A stretch of 64,000 bases of DNA, taken from Gonapodya prolifera JEL478 (taxonomy: Eukaryota > Monoblepharomycota > Monoblepharidomycetes > Monoblepharidales > Gonapodyaceae). The stretch is from contig KQ965815.1 in NCBI GenBank assembly GCA_001574975.1, positions 105,853 to 169,852 on the forward strand, given 5' to 3'. Under the pieces are notes generated by a model, which did not search any database, was not told the DNA's origin, and worked only from the letters and a program-made list of their open reading frames with translations. Shown here one piece after another: positions 25,439 to 36,117 of the stretch. The stretch's first letter is position 1. Each line of letters begins with the position of its first letter. Both the position numbers and the translations under genes were made by a program.

Positions 25439-26944
25439 ATGCGATTCGTCCACAAACTACGCTCCTCGACATGCTCCCGCGGTGGTCTCTTTACCTCTGA
25501 AGTCTCAATCGTCGGACCGCGCCCCAGCGTCTACAACTCTGTGCGGGACCGTTTCAACGTGTCACGACGTTCCATCGCCGACTCTCGCCTTGCATACGTC
25601 GTTCCCGGACGCGGAGGAGACGGCGCCGTCTCATTCGACCGATTCAGTCGAACACCCGACGGAGGCTCCGGCGGGACGGGGGGCGCAGTGTGGGTCGTGG
25701 CGAGCGAGGACGTGAAGGACCTGAGCGGGATTGCCCGGCGAGTCGTCGCGAAGGACGGCGAGCATGGGCGCGGGAAGAACCAGGACGGCGCCAAAGGGGA
25801 GGATGCTATCTTGAGAGTGCCGGTTGGCACGAGAATCAAGGAGGTGGGGTTGAGTCCCGGAGAACAACTTGCCGCGGAAAGGGAAGAGTTTGACCGGTTG
25901 GATAAGGCGACGGGGACAGAAGAGGAGCGTGTTGTGCGCAAGTGGTTTAGGACTTATCCGGGGGACGACCTGAGTGAGAATTACTTGCTCGCTTTGACAC
26001 GGCATATCGAGGAGGCGGGATGGGAGAGGGGCATGACGAATGGCGATTCCAATGGGCGCATGGCGGGGCGAAAGAAAACAGCTGGTGCACGATGGAGACT
26101 GCGAGTGTCACCCTTTAGCGACGAGGAACACCACATTTCTCGGGCAAGCACGAACGCTGCCAAACAAGAATTTGACCTGGTGACCCCAGACACGACATTC
26201 CTCCTTGCGCCGGGCGGAACGCCTGGCATGGGCAACGTGCGGCTGCCTGCCATCGCCTTCCCGGATACGCACTCGGGCGCCGGGAGTCGCCGCACAACAA
26301 CCTACCTCCCACCTCGGTTCGCCACGCGCGCCCCTCGCCCGACACCTCGTCGATTCCACTTTGAACTCCTCACCATATCGCATATAGCCCTGGCGGGGGC
26401 TCCCAACGCGGGTAAATCCACGCTACTCCGTGCCTTGTCGGCCGCAACGCCCAAAGTCGGCGCATACCCGTTCACGACGCTCCACCCGAACGTCGGTACG
26501 CTGGAGTACCCAGACGGCCACACGCTCCTTGTCGCCGACATTCCTGGTATCTTGGAGGGCGCTAACATGGGCCGAGGCTCGGGGAAGGGGTTCCTAAGGC
26601 ACGTCGAGCGGTGCTCCGCCGTCGCGTACGTCGTTGATCTCTCCGCACCCGCTCCTTGGGACGACTTTGCCATCATAAGGAGGGAGCTGGAGCTTCGCGA
26701 CCCGTCTCTGCTTCGTCGTCCTGCAATCGTGGTTGGCACCAAGGCGGACATTTCAGGTGTCGCGAAGGAGGCGTTTGCGAAACTGGAAGCCTATTGTCGG
26801 GATGTTGTGGATGTGCAAAAGGTCGTGCCGGTGTCGGGCAAGTATAAGAAGAATATTGAGAAACTGAAGATGGAGTTCAGGAAAGTGGTCGAGGACAGTC
26901 GGACCCCTGGTGCTGAAAGCGTTGGCGACCATAAGGAGTTATGA
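25439..26944 (+). CDS. Obg-family GTPase, probably mitochondrial (Mtg2-like)
   Basis: A single-exon gene of 501 residues. The N-terminal Obg fold is recognised from GRGGDGAVSFDRFSRTPDGG, and the GTPase domain follows. P-loop: GAPNAGKST. Switch/G2 region: GAYPFTTLHPNVG. G3: DIPG in VADIPGILEGA. G4: TKAD (usually NKxD). G5: SGK. There is an insertion of about 100 residues between the Obg fold and the G domain (about 25870-26200). The first 30 residues are basic and Ser/Arg-rich with few acids, consistent with a mitochondrial presequence. Obg GTPases assist large ribosomal subunit assembly; Mtg2 does so in mitochondria. The ATG at 25439 is the first in frame. The absence of introns contrasts with its neighbours. 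Confidence 0.93.
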   Translation: MRFVHKLRSSTCSRGGLFTSEVSIVGPRPSVYNSVRDRFNVSRRSIADSRLAYVVPGRGGDGAVSFDRFSRTPDGGSGGTGGAVWVVASEDVKDLSGIARRVVAKDGEHGRGKNQDGAKGEDAILRVPVGTRIKEVGLSPGEQLAAEREEFDRLDKATGTEEERVVRKWFRTYPGDDLSENYLLALTRHIEEAGWERGMTNGDSNGRMAGRKKTAGARWRLRVSPFSDEEHHISRASTNAAKQEFDLVTPDTTFLLAPGGTPGMGNVRLPAIAFPDTHSGAGSRRTTTYLPPRFATRAPRPTPRRFHFELLTISHIALAGAPNAGKSTLLRALSAATPKVGAYPFTTLHPNVGTLEYPDGHTLLVADIPGILEGANMGRGSGKGFLRHVERCSAVAYVVDLSAPAPWDDFAIIRRELELRDPSLLRRPAIVVGTKADISGVAKEAFAKLEAYCRDVVDVQKVVPVSGKYKKNIEKLKMEFRKVVEDSRTPGAESVGDHKEL

Positions 26945-27230
26945 CAAATTTGCAAATACAAAAATATTATGGGCGTAGTATCGTACAAGTGGCACCTCGC
27001 GAATCCCAACGAGAAACACCTCCAAACTTTGAGACAGTGATGCCTTCACAACAGAGGATTGCAGCAAAATACAGCACTCCGGCAGCTCCTTTGAGATGGT
27101 TGAGCGGTCCCGCTAACTACAGCGGGGTGGGTCTGCCTCCTCCGTCACACGTCCGGCGGTGGAGCTGAAACAGTGGTTCTTCCCCGCTAAATTCCCATAA
27201 AACCCAACGGATGGGCAACTTCATTTCCTT

Positions 27231-27770
27231 TTGGGATCCATTTGCTCTGACTCTACGGCCTCCCTCTCAAACCTTCCCCTAGAAACGGTCCTCGTCATCT
27301 CGTCGTACCTCCTTGTGCGATCTCGGATTCGCCTCGCAACGACATGCCGGTCTTTACGCACCGTTCTTGGAATACTGGCACTCTGGCGGAAGGTCGACTT
27401 TTCAGGGTACGAAGAGAGCATGGGGGATGTACAGTTTGAGCGATTCGTAGGTGTCATCGCAAGCTGGGTTGTATCGTCCGTCATTGCTCCTGGCTTCGGC
27501 TCTCTCTCATCCCAACGGCCAAGGCCACATGTACAGTATCTTCCTCTACCATCTCGCAAAAGGAACTTCTCTTCCAAAAAACGAGTGAGTTGGATGTTTG
27601 CTGCCTCGGTTTTGCATTGTTTCCTTTCATCGCACTCCCATCACCGTGTCTTCCCCCTGCCAAGCTGCCAAAGTGCACGAGCATTTTGGCGGCAACATTG
27701 GAGAAGATCCGCTCAAACCTTGTTCTGAAAACCCCACGTCTTTCTCAGCGAGAGACGCACCCAGGTGAGA
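27231..27770 (+). pseudogene. F-box protein fragment (start not found)
   Basis: The translation contains LSNLPLETVLVISSYLLVRS, then RLATTCRSLRTVLGILALWR, a good F-box match; F-boxes bind Skp1 in SCF ubiquitin ligases. The frame has no ATG before the F-box and meets a stop at 27198, so either a short upstream exon is missed or the gene is decayed. A plausible intron (GTGAGTTGG to CCTGCCAAG, about 27590-27664) leads into a second exon with leucines spaced like a leucine-rich repeat (ILAATLEKIRSNLVL). The frame then ends near 27770. Too short for a normal F-box/LRR protein. Confidence 0.45.
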
Positions 27771-28321
27771 GTATTCCATCGTATGCAAGTTCCCTTTACT
27801 AAACGTGACTGAAATCGTTTTGTTTGAGGTGCTATATACCGATTTGCGTTTTGGCGATCGCTCTCTCTCTCTTTTATCGTATCTCTCATTCAATGTGAGT
27901 TCGTCGTTGGTCTGCGTTTTACTGTTGGTTAGTGAGGGGGACTGGAACGATGTTCTTTAGGTGAGTTGCTTCTCAGACATCTTTATTTGTTCAATAAACT
28001 CACCGTACGCTATTCGAACAGCTCTCCGTCACTCTTTTCGCTTCAAAGGTTCTGCGGATGTGTATGTGTCGTCACTACTTTAGATGCGTCTCTGTATGTA
28101 TTCAGCTGAAATGCGAAATAGATAAAATGACAATGGTAATTCGCAATGGGATTTTGCAGTGGGATTTTCGAACTGCGAAACGAAAGTTCCCAAGGGGTGG
28201 TGTACGAGCATTTAGCCGGAATTTAGCCGTTTAACCAGTTTTGTTTGACCCATCAAACAGGATGGACTTTCAGTGTTAGAGATGTCGTGGCTTTGATCAG
28301 TGGCATAAAACGGATTCCCGA

Positions 28322-28405
28322 GCGATTTCCCATTCCCGATTACCATCCGTGTAAAACGCGGGTCCTCCGGTGATGGTAATTGCATGGGAAACGGGATGGG
28401 AAATG
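28322..28405. repeat. Imperfect foldback sequence
   Basis: GCGATTTCCCATTCCCGATTACC on the left arm is complementary, with a 9-nt interruption, to GGTAATTGC...GGGATGGGAAATGC on the right arm; the loop is GC-rich. It sits at the edge of the decayed exonuclease gene. Confidence 0.5.
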
Positions 28406-28429
28406 CCGATTCCCATTACGTTCCCATCA

Positions 28430-29958
28430 GATGGAAAAACGATCCTTTTTCCAGTTGCAAGATATTCCTCCAGTCAGGAGCCACCCGCTACCACTGAGCG
28501 CACTTCGCAAATCGACGCAACATCGCTCAGTGACCGTTTATCGAAGGCGAAAGTCAAGATGTTCGACCGCAATATCCTACCCCCGCAGTGGGATGCACCC
28601 CCATGCACCCAAAATTGCCGTGTAAAGCTTTCCTCGACACATTTTTGTACCTCTGTCTCGGGAATTCGAAACCCCATCCAGACAGCATGGAAAAAACACC
28701 ATTTACTTACATCGATACACCAAGCCGTTGGCAACTCTCATTGAGAAACTCAAGAGAGTCAACTTAATCGCCATTGCTACCGAGGTGTGATCTCACCACC
28801 TTGACACTGACCACTGACCAGTTTGCATCAACCCAATTATTGTAGGCCCATTCATTCGGATCTTACGAGGGCTTTGTTTGCGTGCTTCTACTTTCCACAC
28901 CAACCGAAGACTTTATTGTCGATGCTCTTGCGCTGCGACATGAACTCCACGACCTCAATATCGTGTTCACAGTTCCTAAATCCTCAAGGTGCGTTTTATA
29001 CACTCTTTGGGGGTGGTATTCTCAGCACCCAAAAGCTCCAATGTGCCCTTTTAGATATTCCACTGATCTTCGTCGGACCTACCTTGGATGCCACGTGACT
29101 TCTCCTGTACTGCGTTAGCGTTTTCGATACATATAATGCGTGCCTGGCGCTGAGCCTACCGCAAAGGAGCTTTGCGGCGTTGGCGGAACGGTTTTTTGGC
29201 GTTGAGCCGGGACAAGAAGTGGAAGATGACGGACTGGAGGACACGGTGGGCTTTGTCGTGATGGTTGCTTCAGTCTTGAGGCCAATTCGTTGCACACGCT
29301 GACCTCAAAACGTATATGGCACTTTAAGACCGCTTCTTCCCGAAATGAAGGACTGCGCACACGCCCAAGCTCACTATCTACTCGTGATATACCACCAACT
29401 TCGATCCCTTCTCCTCTCTTCCATTCCGCTCCCTTGGCCACACCCGACCCAATCAACGAAGCAGAAGCAGAGGGGGTCCCAAAGTCCCACCCATGGAAAC
29501 TACCCTCACTTTATCGCGCGTCCAACCTTGCCCTTTTCAGAAATCCATATACGACATCGAGACGGGGCTTTTTAAGTTTGGGTGGCGAACTTCACTGGCA
29601 AATTGGGGCGAGGGGCTCTCTACAGAATCCCGAACCGTGTTCAAGTACATCCACCAGTGGCGTGATGGCGTGGTGCGGGTCAAGGATGTGAGCCCCAAGA
29701 TCGTCAGGTACCCTCACATAGTGTGCTCTCGCGGAGACCATGCCTGAGTCTCCAGAGGAGATAGCAAAATTGTTGAAGAGACCGGCCGTGGACCAGAAAT
29801 GGGGGCAGGGAATTGCGCGTGCGTTTCATACAGGAAGGATGAAGTTGCGAGTTATGAGAAACGCCCGGATAATACATCAAAAGACAGCGGTGGGTACGGA
29901 CAATAATCTCGAGGGTCTGGTGAATGGAATAGATTTCGAAGTCGATAGCGAATTGTAG
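28430..29958 (+). pseudogene. Decayed Rrp6/EXOSC10-like 3'-5' exonuclease
   Basis: Pieces of the nuclear exosome nuclease occur in family order but in changing frames. KVKMFDRNILPPQWDAPP lies near the PMC2NT/linker. Next are TYIDTP, then after a frameshift LIEKLKRVNLIAIATE, then SYEGFVCVLLLSTPTEDFIV. VFDTY-like sequence follows at 29118, then DKKWKMTDWRTR in another frame. AQAHYLLVIYHQLRS and the HRDC-like KYIHQWRDGVVRVKDVSP complete the order. The first catalytic pair (D-x-E) reads ATE, so the Asp is lost. The HGADSD segment is not found, and the late catalytic Asp before THYLL is also absent. Several stops interrupt. This is a dead copy; a functional paralogue presumably exists elsewhere. 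Confidence 0.7.
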
Positions 29959-30163
29959 GCTGGGACTGTTTCACATATTTTTGAGGGGATTCGGGCCTCG
30001 CGGCTGTTTTATGAACGCAAGCAATCTGAACCAGATTTGGTCGAAACAGATCAGGAAGGAGAGATAACAAAGCGTGTTGCACTACCAAGCCGGCAGGACC
30101 TCGCTCGCGTGCGGCACCGATCGAGCGGCGATCCCAACACAGGACGACACTTGTCTTCTCCAA

Positions 30164-31750
30164 ATGGATTCACGCGATGGCCAAGATGGCGGCGGACTTC
30201 TGTGAGGACACGCACCGCGTTATTCTCCTCTTCCTCCTTCTCAATCCCATTGCTAACACCATCCGCCCATTCCGCCACGCTTTCCCAACGATGGCATCGC
30301 CAACCCACGTCTACCAGCGCCGCATTCCTGCTCTCCCTCATCGCGGGCCTCGGGACGGGCGTCGGCGGGCTGATTGTGGTGTTCATCACGGGCGGGAGGA
30401 ACTCCCCTTCGCTCGTCGGCCGGACGCAGGGATTCGCGGCGGGGGTGATGCTGTTCTTGAGCTTGATGGACATTATACCTGAAGCGAGAGAAAGGGTCGG
30501 GTTTAGGTGAGACGGGCAGGCGATTTCGAAAGCCGGAGGATCAATGTGAACACTCGGCCTCCCCTTCAGAGTCACGATGCTGTGTTTCTTCGCCGGTGTC
30601 GTCTTCAGTAAGAATGCTTGTTTCAAGTTTCCAATACGGGCGAGACTCCAACTCTCACGTCCCTCCATACAGTGTCGTTCGTGGAAACCCTCTTCCCCGA
30701 TGACCCAACCGACCACTCCCACTCCCACTCCGCCGCGCTCCCGCTCCCCACCCACTCGCGCACATCCTCCCACGACCACCACCGCCATCCAAGCCCCTCG
30801 TCCCGCTCTCCCTCGTCACCCTCCTCCCAAGCAACCTGTTGGTCCGCCCTCACATCCCTCCGGAAACGCGGTGGGAGAGCACTGGAGAAGCTGGTGCTTG
30901 GAGACGACGATGGAAGTAGTGAGGGCGATGGTGAGCCTTTGATGGCCGATGGAAGTGCAAATGGCGATAGTGCAAATGGCGGGGATCACGGTGGAAGAAG
31001 CACGCCTCGTGGGAGGAGCGCAGACGCGAGGAGAAGGCGGCGGGAACTTTTGCGGACGTCGCTGGTAACTTGGATCGGGATGGCGTTACACAATTTGGTG
31101 AGCGGTCGAACTTGTGCGGTAAACCGTCACCATATCGACCTCACGGAAAACGGATGACTCCTCGCCGAAAAGCCCGAAGGTGCATCCGTGTACCTCTCGA
31201 CTGTGAAGTCGGTTTCCACGGGGGTCTCGCTCGCCCTCGCCATGATGCTCCACAACGTGAGTCTATCCCTGATCCCGTTGCCCTACTCCCATCCACCTTC
31301 CCCACCTCAACCAACCTCCCACTGCCTCTCCCCAAACAGATCCCCGAAGGCGTCGCCGTAGCCTCCCCCATCCTCTCCGCCACGGGCGACCCCTACCGCG
31401 CCCTCCGCCTGACCTTCCTCAACGGCCTGTTGGAACCCGTGGGGATGATGCTCACTGCGCTGTTGCTCGAGGGCGTCCTCACAGAGGCGATTTTGAACGG
31501 GTGTTTGGCGGCCGTGGCAGGTATGTGACCGTGTTCATTGTCCACGGCGTATGCTCACGTTCAATATGGTGACGGTTGCGCCAACACCACCACAGGCATC
31601 ATGACGACCGTGTCCCTCTCTGAACTTTTCCCCTCGTCCGTCCTGCTAGCCGGCCGCGGCCCGGCTTCGGGCGCGTGCTTTGTGGGTATGGCAGCGTGCT
31701 GGGGCGTCGTCGAGCTCGTGGGGTGGGTCACGGGCGGCCGTGGAGTGTGA
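30164..31750 (+). CDS. ZIP-family zinc/metal transporter
   Basis: A metal importer of the ZIP family, closest in look to the ZupT/GufA and vacuolar Zrt3 type. Exon 1 (30164-30201, MDSRDGQDGGGL) splices via 30202-30317 into AAFLLSLIAGLGTGVGGLIVVF (TM1). The first three helices are followed by a long cytosolic loop with many His residues (HSHSHS and SSHDHHRH) and an acidic stretch. The signature helices follow, containing MALHNLPEGASVYLSTVKS and MMLHNIPEGVAVA. Their His, Asn and Glu residues form the metal site. The C-terminal helices are complete. Introns lie near 30507-30569, 30607-30671, 31098-31169, 31256-31341 and 31520-31598. Direction and membrane cannot be told from sequence. Confidence 0.88.
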
Positions 31751-32062
31751 TCAGAATTCCCTAGATTGGAGCAGGGATATACCCGGAAGGACTGTTTATT
31801 GTCGAATAGAATTGTGGGGGACACCCCTGGCACCTGCCCTTTTCGATATTGTTCTTTGATCCTGGTTCGACGTCGATGTCCGATGAATGACAGTTGACAC
31901 GTCCCTCATGGTGCTCTGGAAAGACATCAAGTACGCATTACGTGTATTCTATCGCTATCAAATACTTTCCTCCCACAGCAACTTATTGGATATAAGCTCG
32001 ACAAACACGTTTTCCCAAATCCCATGGACGCCCTGTCCCCCCCCCCCCGCCCGCCCAATTTT
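31751..32062. other. Convergent intergenic region
   Basis: Short spacer between the convergent ZIP and GDP-mannose pyrophosphorylase genes. It holds both 3' UTRs and a run of 12 C at 32037-32048. No gene was seen. Confidence 0.4.
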
Positions 32063-34260
32063 TCACATGATGATTTGCGGCGACAACACGCACGCCTTGA
32101 CTTCCTTGTGCGGTAGGATGATGGCGCCGTTGACGTACACCTCTTCGACGACATGAACGTCGTCGCCTTCAACCCAAATAAAACGGTCCGTTAGGGCACA
32201 CCCCAAAGCAAAAGCACCCAGAACGACAACTCACCCAACACAGCCGTCCCGTCCAACCGCGCCCACTGACCCACCGTACTATGCCACCCCACGATACTCC
32301 TCTTAACGAACGCGTGGTCCTTGATCGTAGCCGCCTCCATGATCACACTGCTCACAATCCGCACGCCGTCGCCAATCACCACACCGGGGCCGATGATGAC
32401 GTCCGGACCGATCTTGCAACCCTCGCCGATGGACGAGGATGGGTCGATCAGGACGTTACCTTTGACGAAGGGGAGGCGGCATAAAGGCGGGCCGGCGATC
32501 TTGACACGGCGGGGTGGTTTGGCTTGGGATGCGGTGCGGGAGTGGCGGTACGGGCTTGCGGCGACTGGCGAGGGGGAAGGCACAGGGGCGGGGGACGAGG
32601 GAGACACGGGCGTGGAGGACACGACTGCGGCCTGGGCGAGCGCGTAGTCCCTATCGGCCAGCGCCTGGAGGTACAGCGATGTGCCGAGGAGGTAGTCCTT
32701 GGGCTGCCCGACGTCCATCCAGATGCCCTCCAGGTCCATGCAGTGGAGTTGGGATTCGGAGGCCATGGCAGGGAAGATTTCGCGCTCGATGGAGGTGGGG
32801 CGGGGCTGGGAAGGAGAGTTGGGTGGGTCCAGACGAGGTGCGGAGGGGTTTGGAGGGGAGGCCGAAGGGAGGGGAAGATGGTGTGACGGGACGCCGACAA
32901 GAAAAACAGAGAAGGGTACTGACTTGAATGCGGTTAATGACAGACGGGTTGAAGATGTATATCCCCGCATTAATCCGATCCCCAACGAACACCTGCGGCT
33001 TCTCCACAAACCTATCGACTTTGTTTCACGTGCCAACCATGAGCATCCACACCCCAAACCTCACCCCCCACCCCCCACAACTCACTAACGCTACTCCCTC
33101 CCTTCGTCACAACCACGCCGTACTTTGTCGGATCGTCCACCTTAGTGACCATAATCGTACCCTCCCCGCCGTGCGCGGTGTGGAAGGCCGCGAGGTCCGA
33201 GAAGGGGAACTCGCAGATCACGTCCGAGTTGAGAACGAAGAAGGGCGTGGCGTCGGCGAGCAGGACGTCCCGGGCGAGGGCGATGGGGCCTTGTGTGGGG
33301 GGTGTGGATGTGGGGGCGGACGGAGAGGGAGAGGAGGGGGAAGTGTGACGTACCGGCAGTCCCGAGCGGCTCCGTCTCGACCGAGAAATGGATTTTGACG
33401 TTGTAGCGGGACTCGTAGTCGTGCATGGCCTTTGCCATGACTTCGGGGCGGTACTTTTAATTTGACGTCGAAGAGAGAAAGGAAGCGGGACGTCACGGCG
33501 CCAGTCCGGAGCAAGGAGCGAGGAAAAGAGGACTTACGTTGACGGCAAGAACGATGTCGGTAACGCCGGCCTAACGGGAGGGGGGTGGATGGAGAAGGAC
33601 GGTGTGATGCGGGAGCATGTTTGTGGGTCGGTCGACTGAACAATTCGTGATGCTTTTGACGGCGAGCGGCAGTCCGCGATGAGCATGGGGGTTTTCCGTC
33701 CTTTTGAAGCGTCCGAAGTGATGGGTATTCCAGTTCCATCGAGCGCGCGAAACGTATCGGCCCACAGCTCCACCACGTCGCGCCCTCCCCTCCCCTCCTC
33801 TCCACCTCCAGTCCAGAATAAATTACGAGTTTGCAAAGTATAGGCGACTCCTTTTAAACATCCTCAGTGCTGGCGATTCTGGCATTGAGAGACCATATCG
33901 CCGCCACCATATCACTTCTTCGCGTTTGTCGTCCTCTCCACTCTCAACCCTCAGCATTTTCAGAACAATAAGACATATATCCAGCGCAGAAACTCCCTTT
34001 AGACATCCATATCCTTCCCGAATCCCGTATTCCATCGAGCGACACCGTATCGCGCCACGCCTCCATCACACAATCCTCCCTCCGTCTCCCCCTCTCCGCT
34101 CGCATCCAACGCTCACTTTGACCAACGCCTCAATTTGATGCTCCACGATGGGCCTGTTTGCGAACTCGACTAGGGGCTTTGGCTTTGTGAGTGTCAGGGG
34201 ACGAAGGCGCGTGCCGAACCCGCCGACGAGAATCAGGGCTTTGAATTTGGAGCGGGACAT
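32063..34260 (-). CDS. GDP-mannose pyrophosphorylase (mannose-1-P guanylyltransferase)
   Basis: Makes GDP-mannose for glycosylation and cell-wall mannan. The N-terminus [19 protein letters not shown] holds the nucleotidyltransferase motif [11 protein letters not shown] with KPKPLVEF. Later come [49 protein letters not shown] and [13 protein letters not shown]. The C-terminal left-handed beta-helix ([27 protein letters not shown]) ends PQIIM, matching the family terminus. Exons are on the minus strand, with the first intron starting at 34116 and a tiny exon at about 33540-33571. A Pro/Ser-rich insertion of about 40 residues ([18 protein letters not shown] onward) lies between the catalytic domain and beta-helix; other eukaryotic enzymes have a short linker there. 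Confidence 0.95.
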
Positions 34261-34638
34261 GGCGGTGGGCCGTGGGTGGGCGCGGGCGGGTGGGGATGTG
34301 AGGGGTCGAGAGGTGGGAGTGTGGGAGTGTGGGAGTGGTGACAGATGTGGGGCAGGCAAGAGGTGGCAAAAGCGAATGGACCGATGACCACCTCCCGTCC
34401 ACGTTCGCACCAAGCAGGACCCTGAAATATCTGAATTTCTGAGTATTCCAGAGTATTGCATCGTAAGCAAGAACTCTGATGGGAGCGACATGAGGCGAGT
34501 GTCGATACGATGATAGCATTCACCTGTTGATGCCTTCTTCCAAAAAATTCAGCTTGTTGGGCTCAGATATAGATGTCTAATATTTCTTCCAACTGCTTTC
34601 GTTCGGGAAGACTCCAACTTTCGACCGCAGCAACCCCG

Positions 34639-35362
34639 ATGTCCACCTCCGAGATCGAGTCCATCTTCGCGCCAAAAGTGAAGCCAAAGTCAAAACAGCT
34701 CGATGCATCCCAGGAGCAGCCGGCACCGAAGAGGAAGGATCACGGCGACGATGGAGCTGCTCCGTCTGTGAAGAAGAAGAAGAAATCGTCGGTGAAGGGA
34801 AAGACGGAACGCGACGACGCACAGTCTGATGGAAAGACGCCGGAGGGGCCAGTGGCGACGCTCCAATCCACATGGACTGTAACGGACAGGGACGATGGTG
34901 CTCCGTCGCACACCTCCTCCACTTCAACCGGTTCCAAACCAAAACCCACTCCAGCGCCATCCAAAGCGACAACCAAATCCAAGTCAAAGAAACCGCCCAA
35001 CCCATCGTCGAGCGTCGAAGTCGTGACAGACCCCTCGCTCAAACCAAAAACCAAACCCGCCGCAGCTATGTCGTCGAATGAGCAGGACGAGTTTGCCGAC
35101 CTGAGGGGAACCAAATCGGGTTCGTACCCCGCTTTCACTCAGGATTTTGATGGAGTGTTCTCGGAGGATACGCTAAACTTTGTGTCACTTCGCAGGTCGT
35201 GCAAAGATTGACGGGCTCAACTTATTCCAGGCGGAGGAGTTGAATATCGGGAAAGGCGGTGGTGAGTTGAAGTCGTACCGCGCTGTCGCGGTATTCTGAG
35301 AACAAGTGGTACGTTTTGTAGATACACCGGATTGCCCCTTTGATTGCAAGTGCTGCTATTAG
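34639..35362 (+). CDS. DUF1764-domain protein
   Basis: A small basic protein of unknown function. Exon 1 opens MSTSEIESIFAPKVKPKSK, the usual start of the family, followed by a Lys/Ser/Pro-rich low-complexity linker with a KKKKK run that could be a nuclear signal. The conserved block starts DEFADLRGTKSG and continues over two introns (about 35121-35193 and 35261-35321) to RAKIDGLNLFQAEELNIG, then GGDTPDCPFDCKCCY and stop. The Cys-rich C-terminus is diagnostic. An ATG at 34573 would extend the N-terminus by 22 residues, but the family start favours 34639. It is divergently placed from the GDP-mannose pyrophosphorylase gene, 378 bp apart. Confidence 0.88.
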
Positions 35363-36117
35363 CCTTGTCTGACCAGTCGCACAACGAACTTTGCTGGCGC
35401 TTTGCTTTACGAAAGTTGTCTCCAACGAGAGGTCCATCTCAAATATGTAAATAGTTATTGTCTCATATCACAATTCACAAAGAAATCATTCTTGACATCA
35501 GGTGGTGGACCAAAGCAACATTGCCCTCAGAAGGAGTTGGGTGTGGATGAACAGGAGGGGAATGAGCTTGGCAAGATTCTGCGTGATTGCGTTTGCCTGG
35601 TGAGTTTTTGAGGTTAGGCTAACCCTAATGACATCAAGTATTTATTTATAGTTAACAAGTAACTAGGGAAGTTGATCATCTCCCAGGTAGATAGCGCTAC
35701 GCTGTACGGTACCTCCCCGCAAACGGGGGGGTGACAGCCGCCATACGTAGATTGCACACAAACATAATAAAATAATACAGAGGGACCAGCACCAATGCCC
35801 AGACAATGTCCAAACCGTTTGCCCTGTTCCTGCCAACGATTCCAAAGAGCCCCAGGGGGCTTCCCTATGCATCGCCCAAACTCGCCATTTCAGTTGCCCA
35901 ACAACCACACGCCAAAAACCAAACTTCGAATAAGTGATATTGATTTTTGGCAAACGTGAAACTTGTTGCACATATTTCTATTCAGTCCAAGAAGGTACAG
36001 ATTTAAACTATTTCTCTCCCATTTCATATCCCTCATGCTCTACCATCTCTCCCTTTTCAGTCGCCTCAGAACATATCACATCGCATCCACTCCAACAAAA
36101 TCCGATCCATCTCGAAT
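35363..36117. other. Intergenic
   Basis: A short open stretch at 35500-35611 (GGGPKQHCPQKELGVDEQEG) looks peptide-like but has no start or splice partner that I can support. The remainder is AT-rich with no recognisable feature. Confidence 0.35.
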
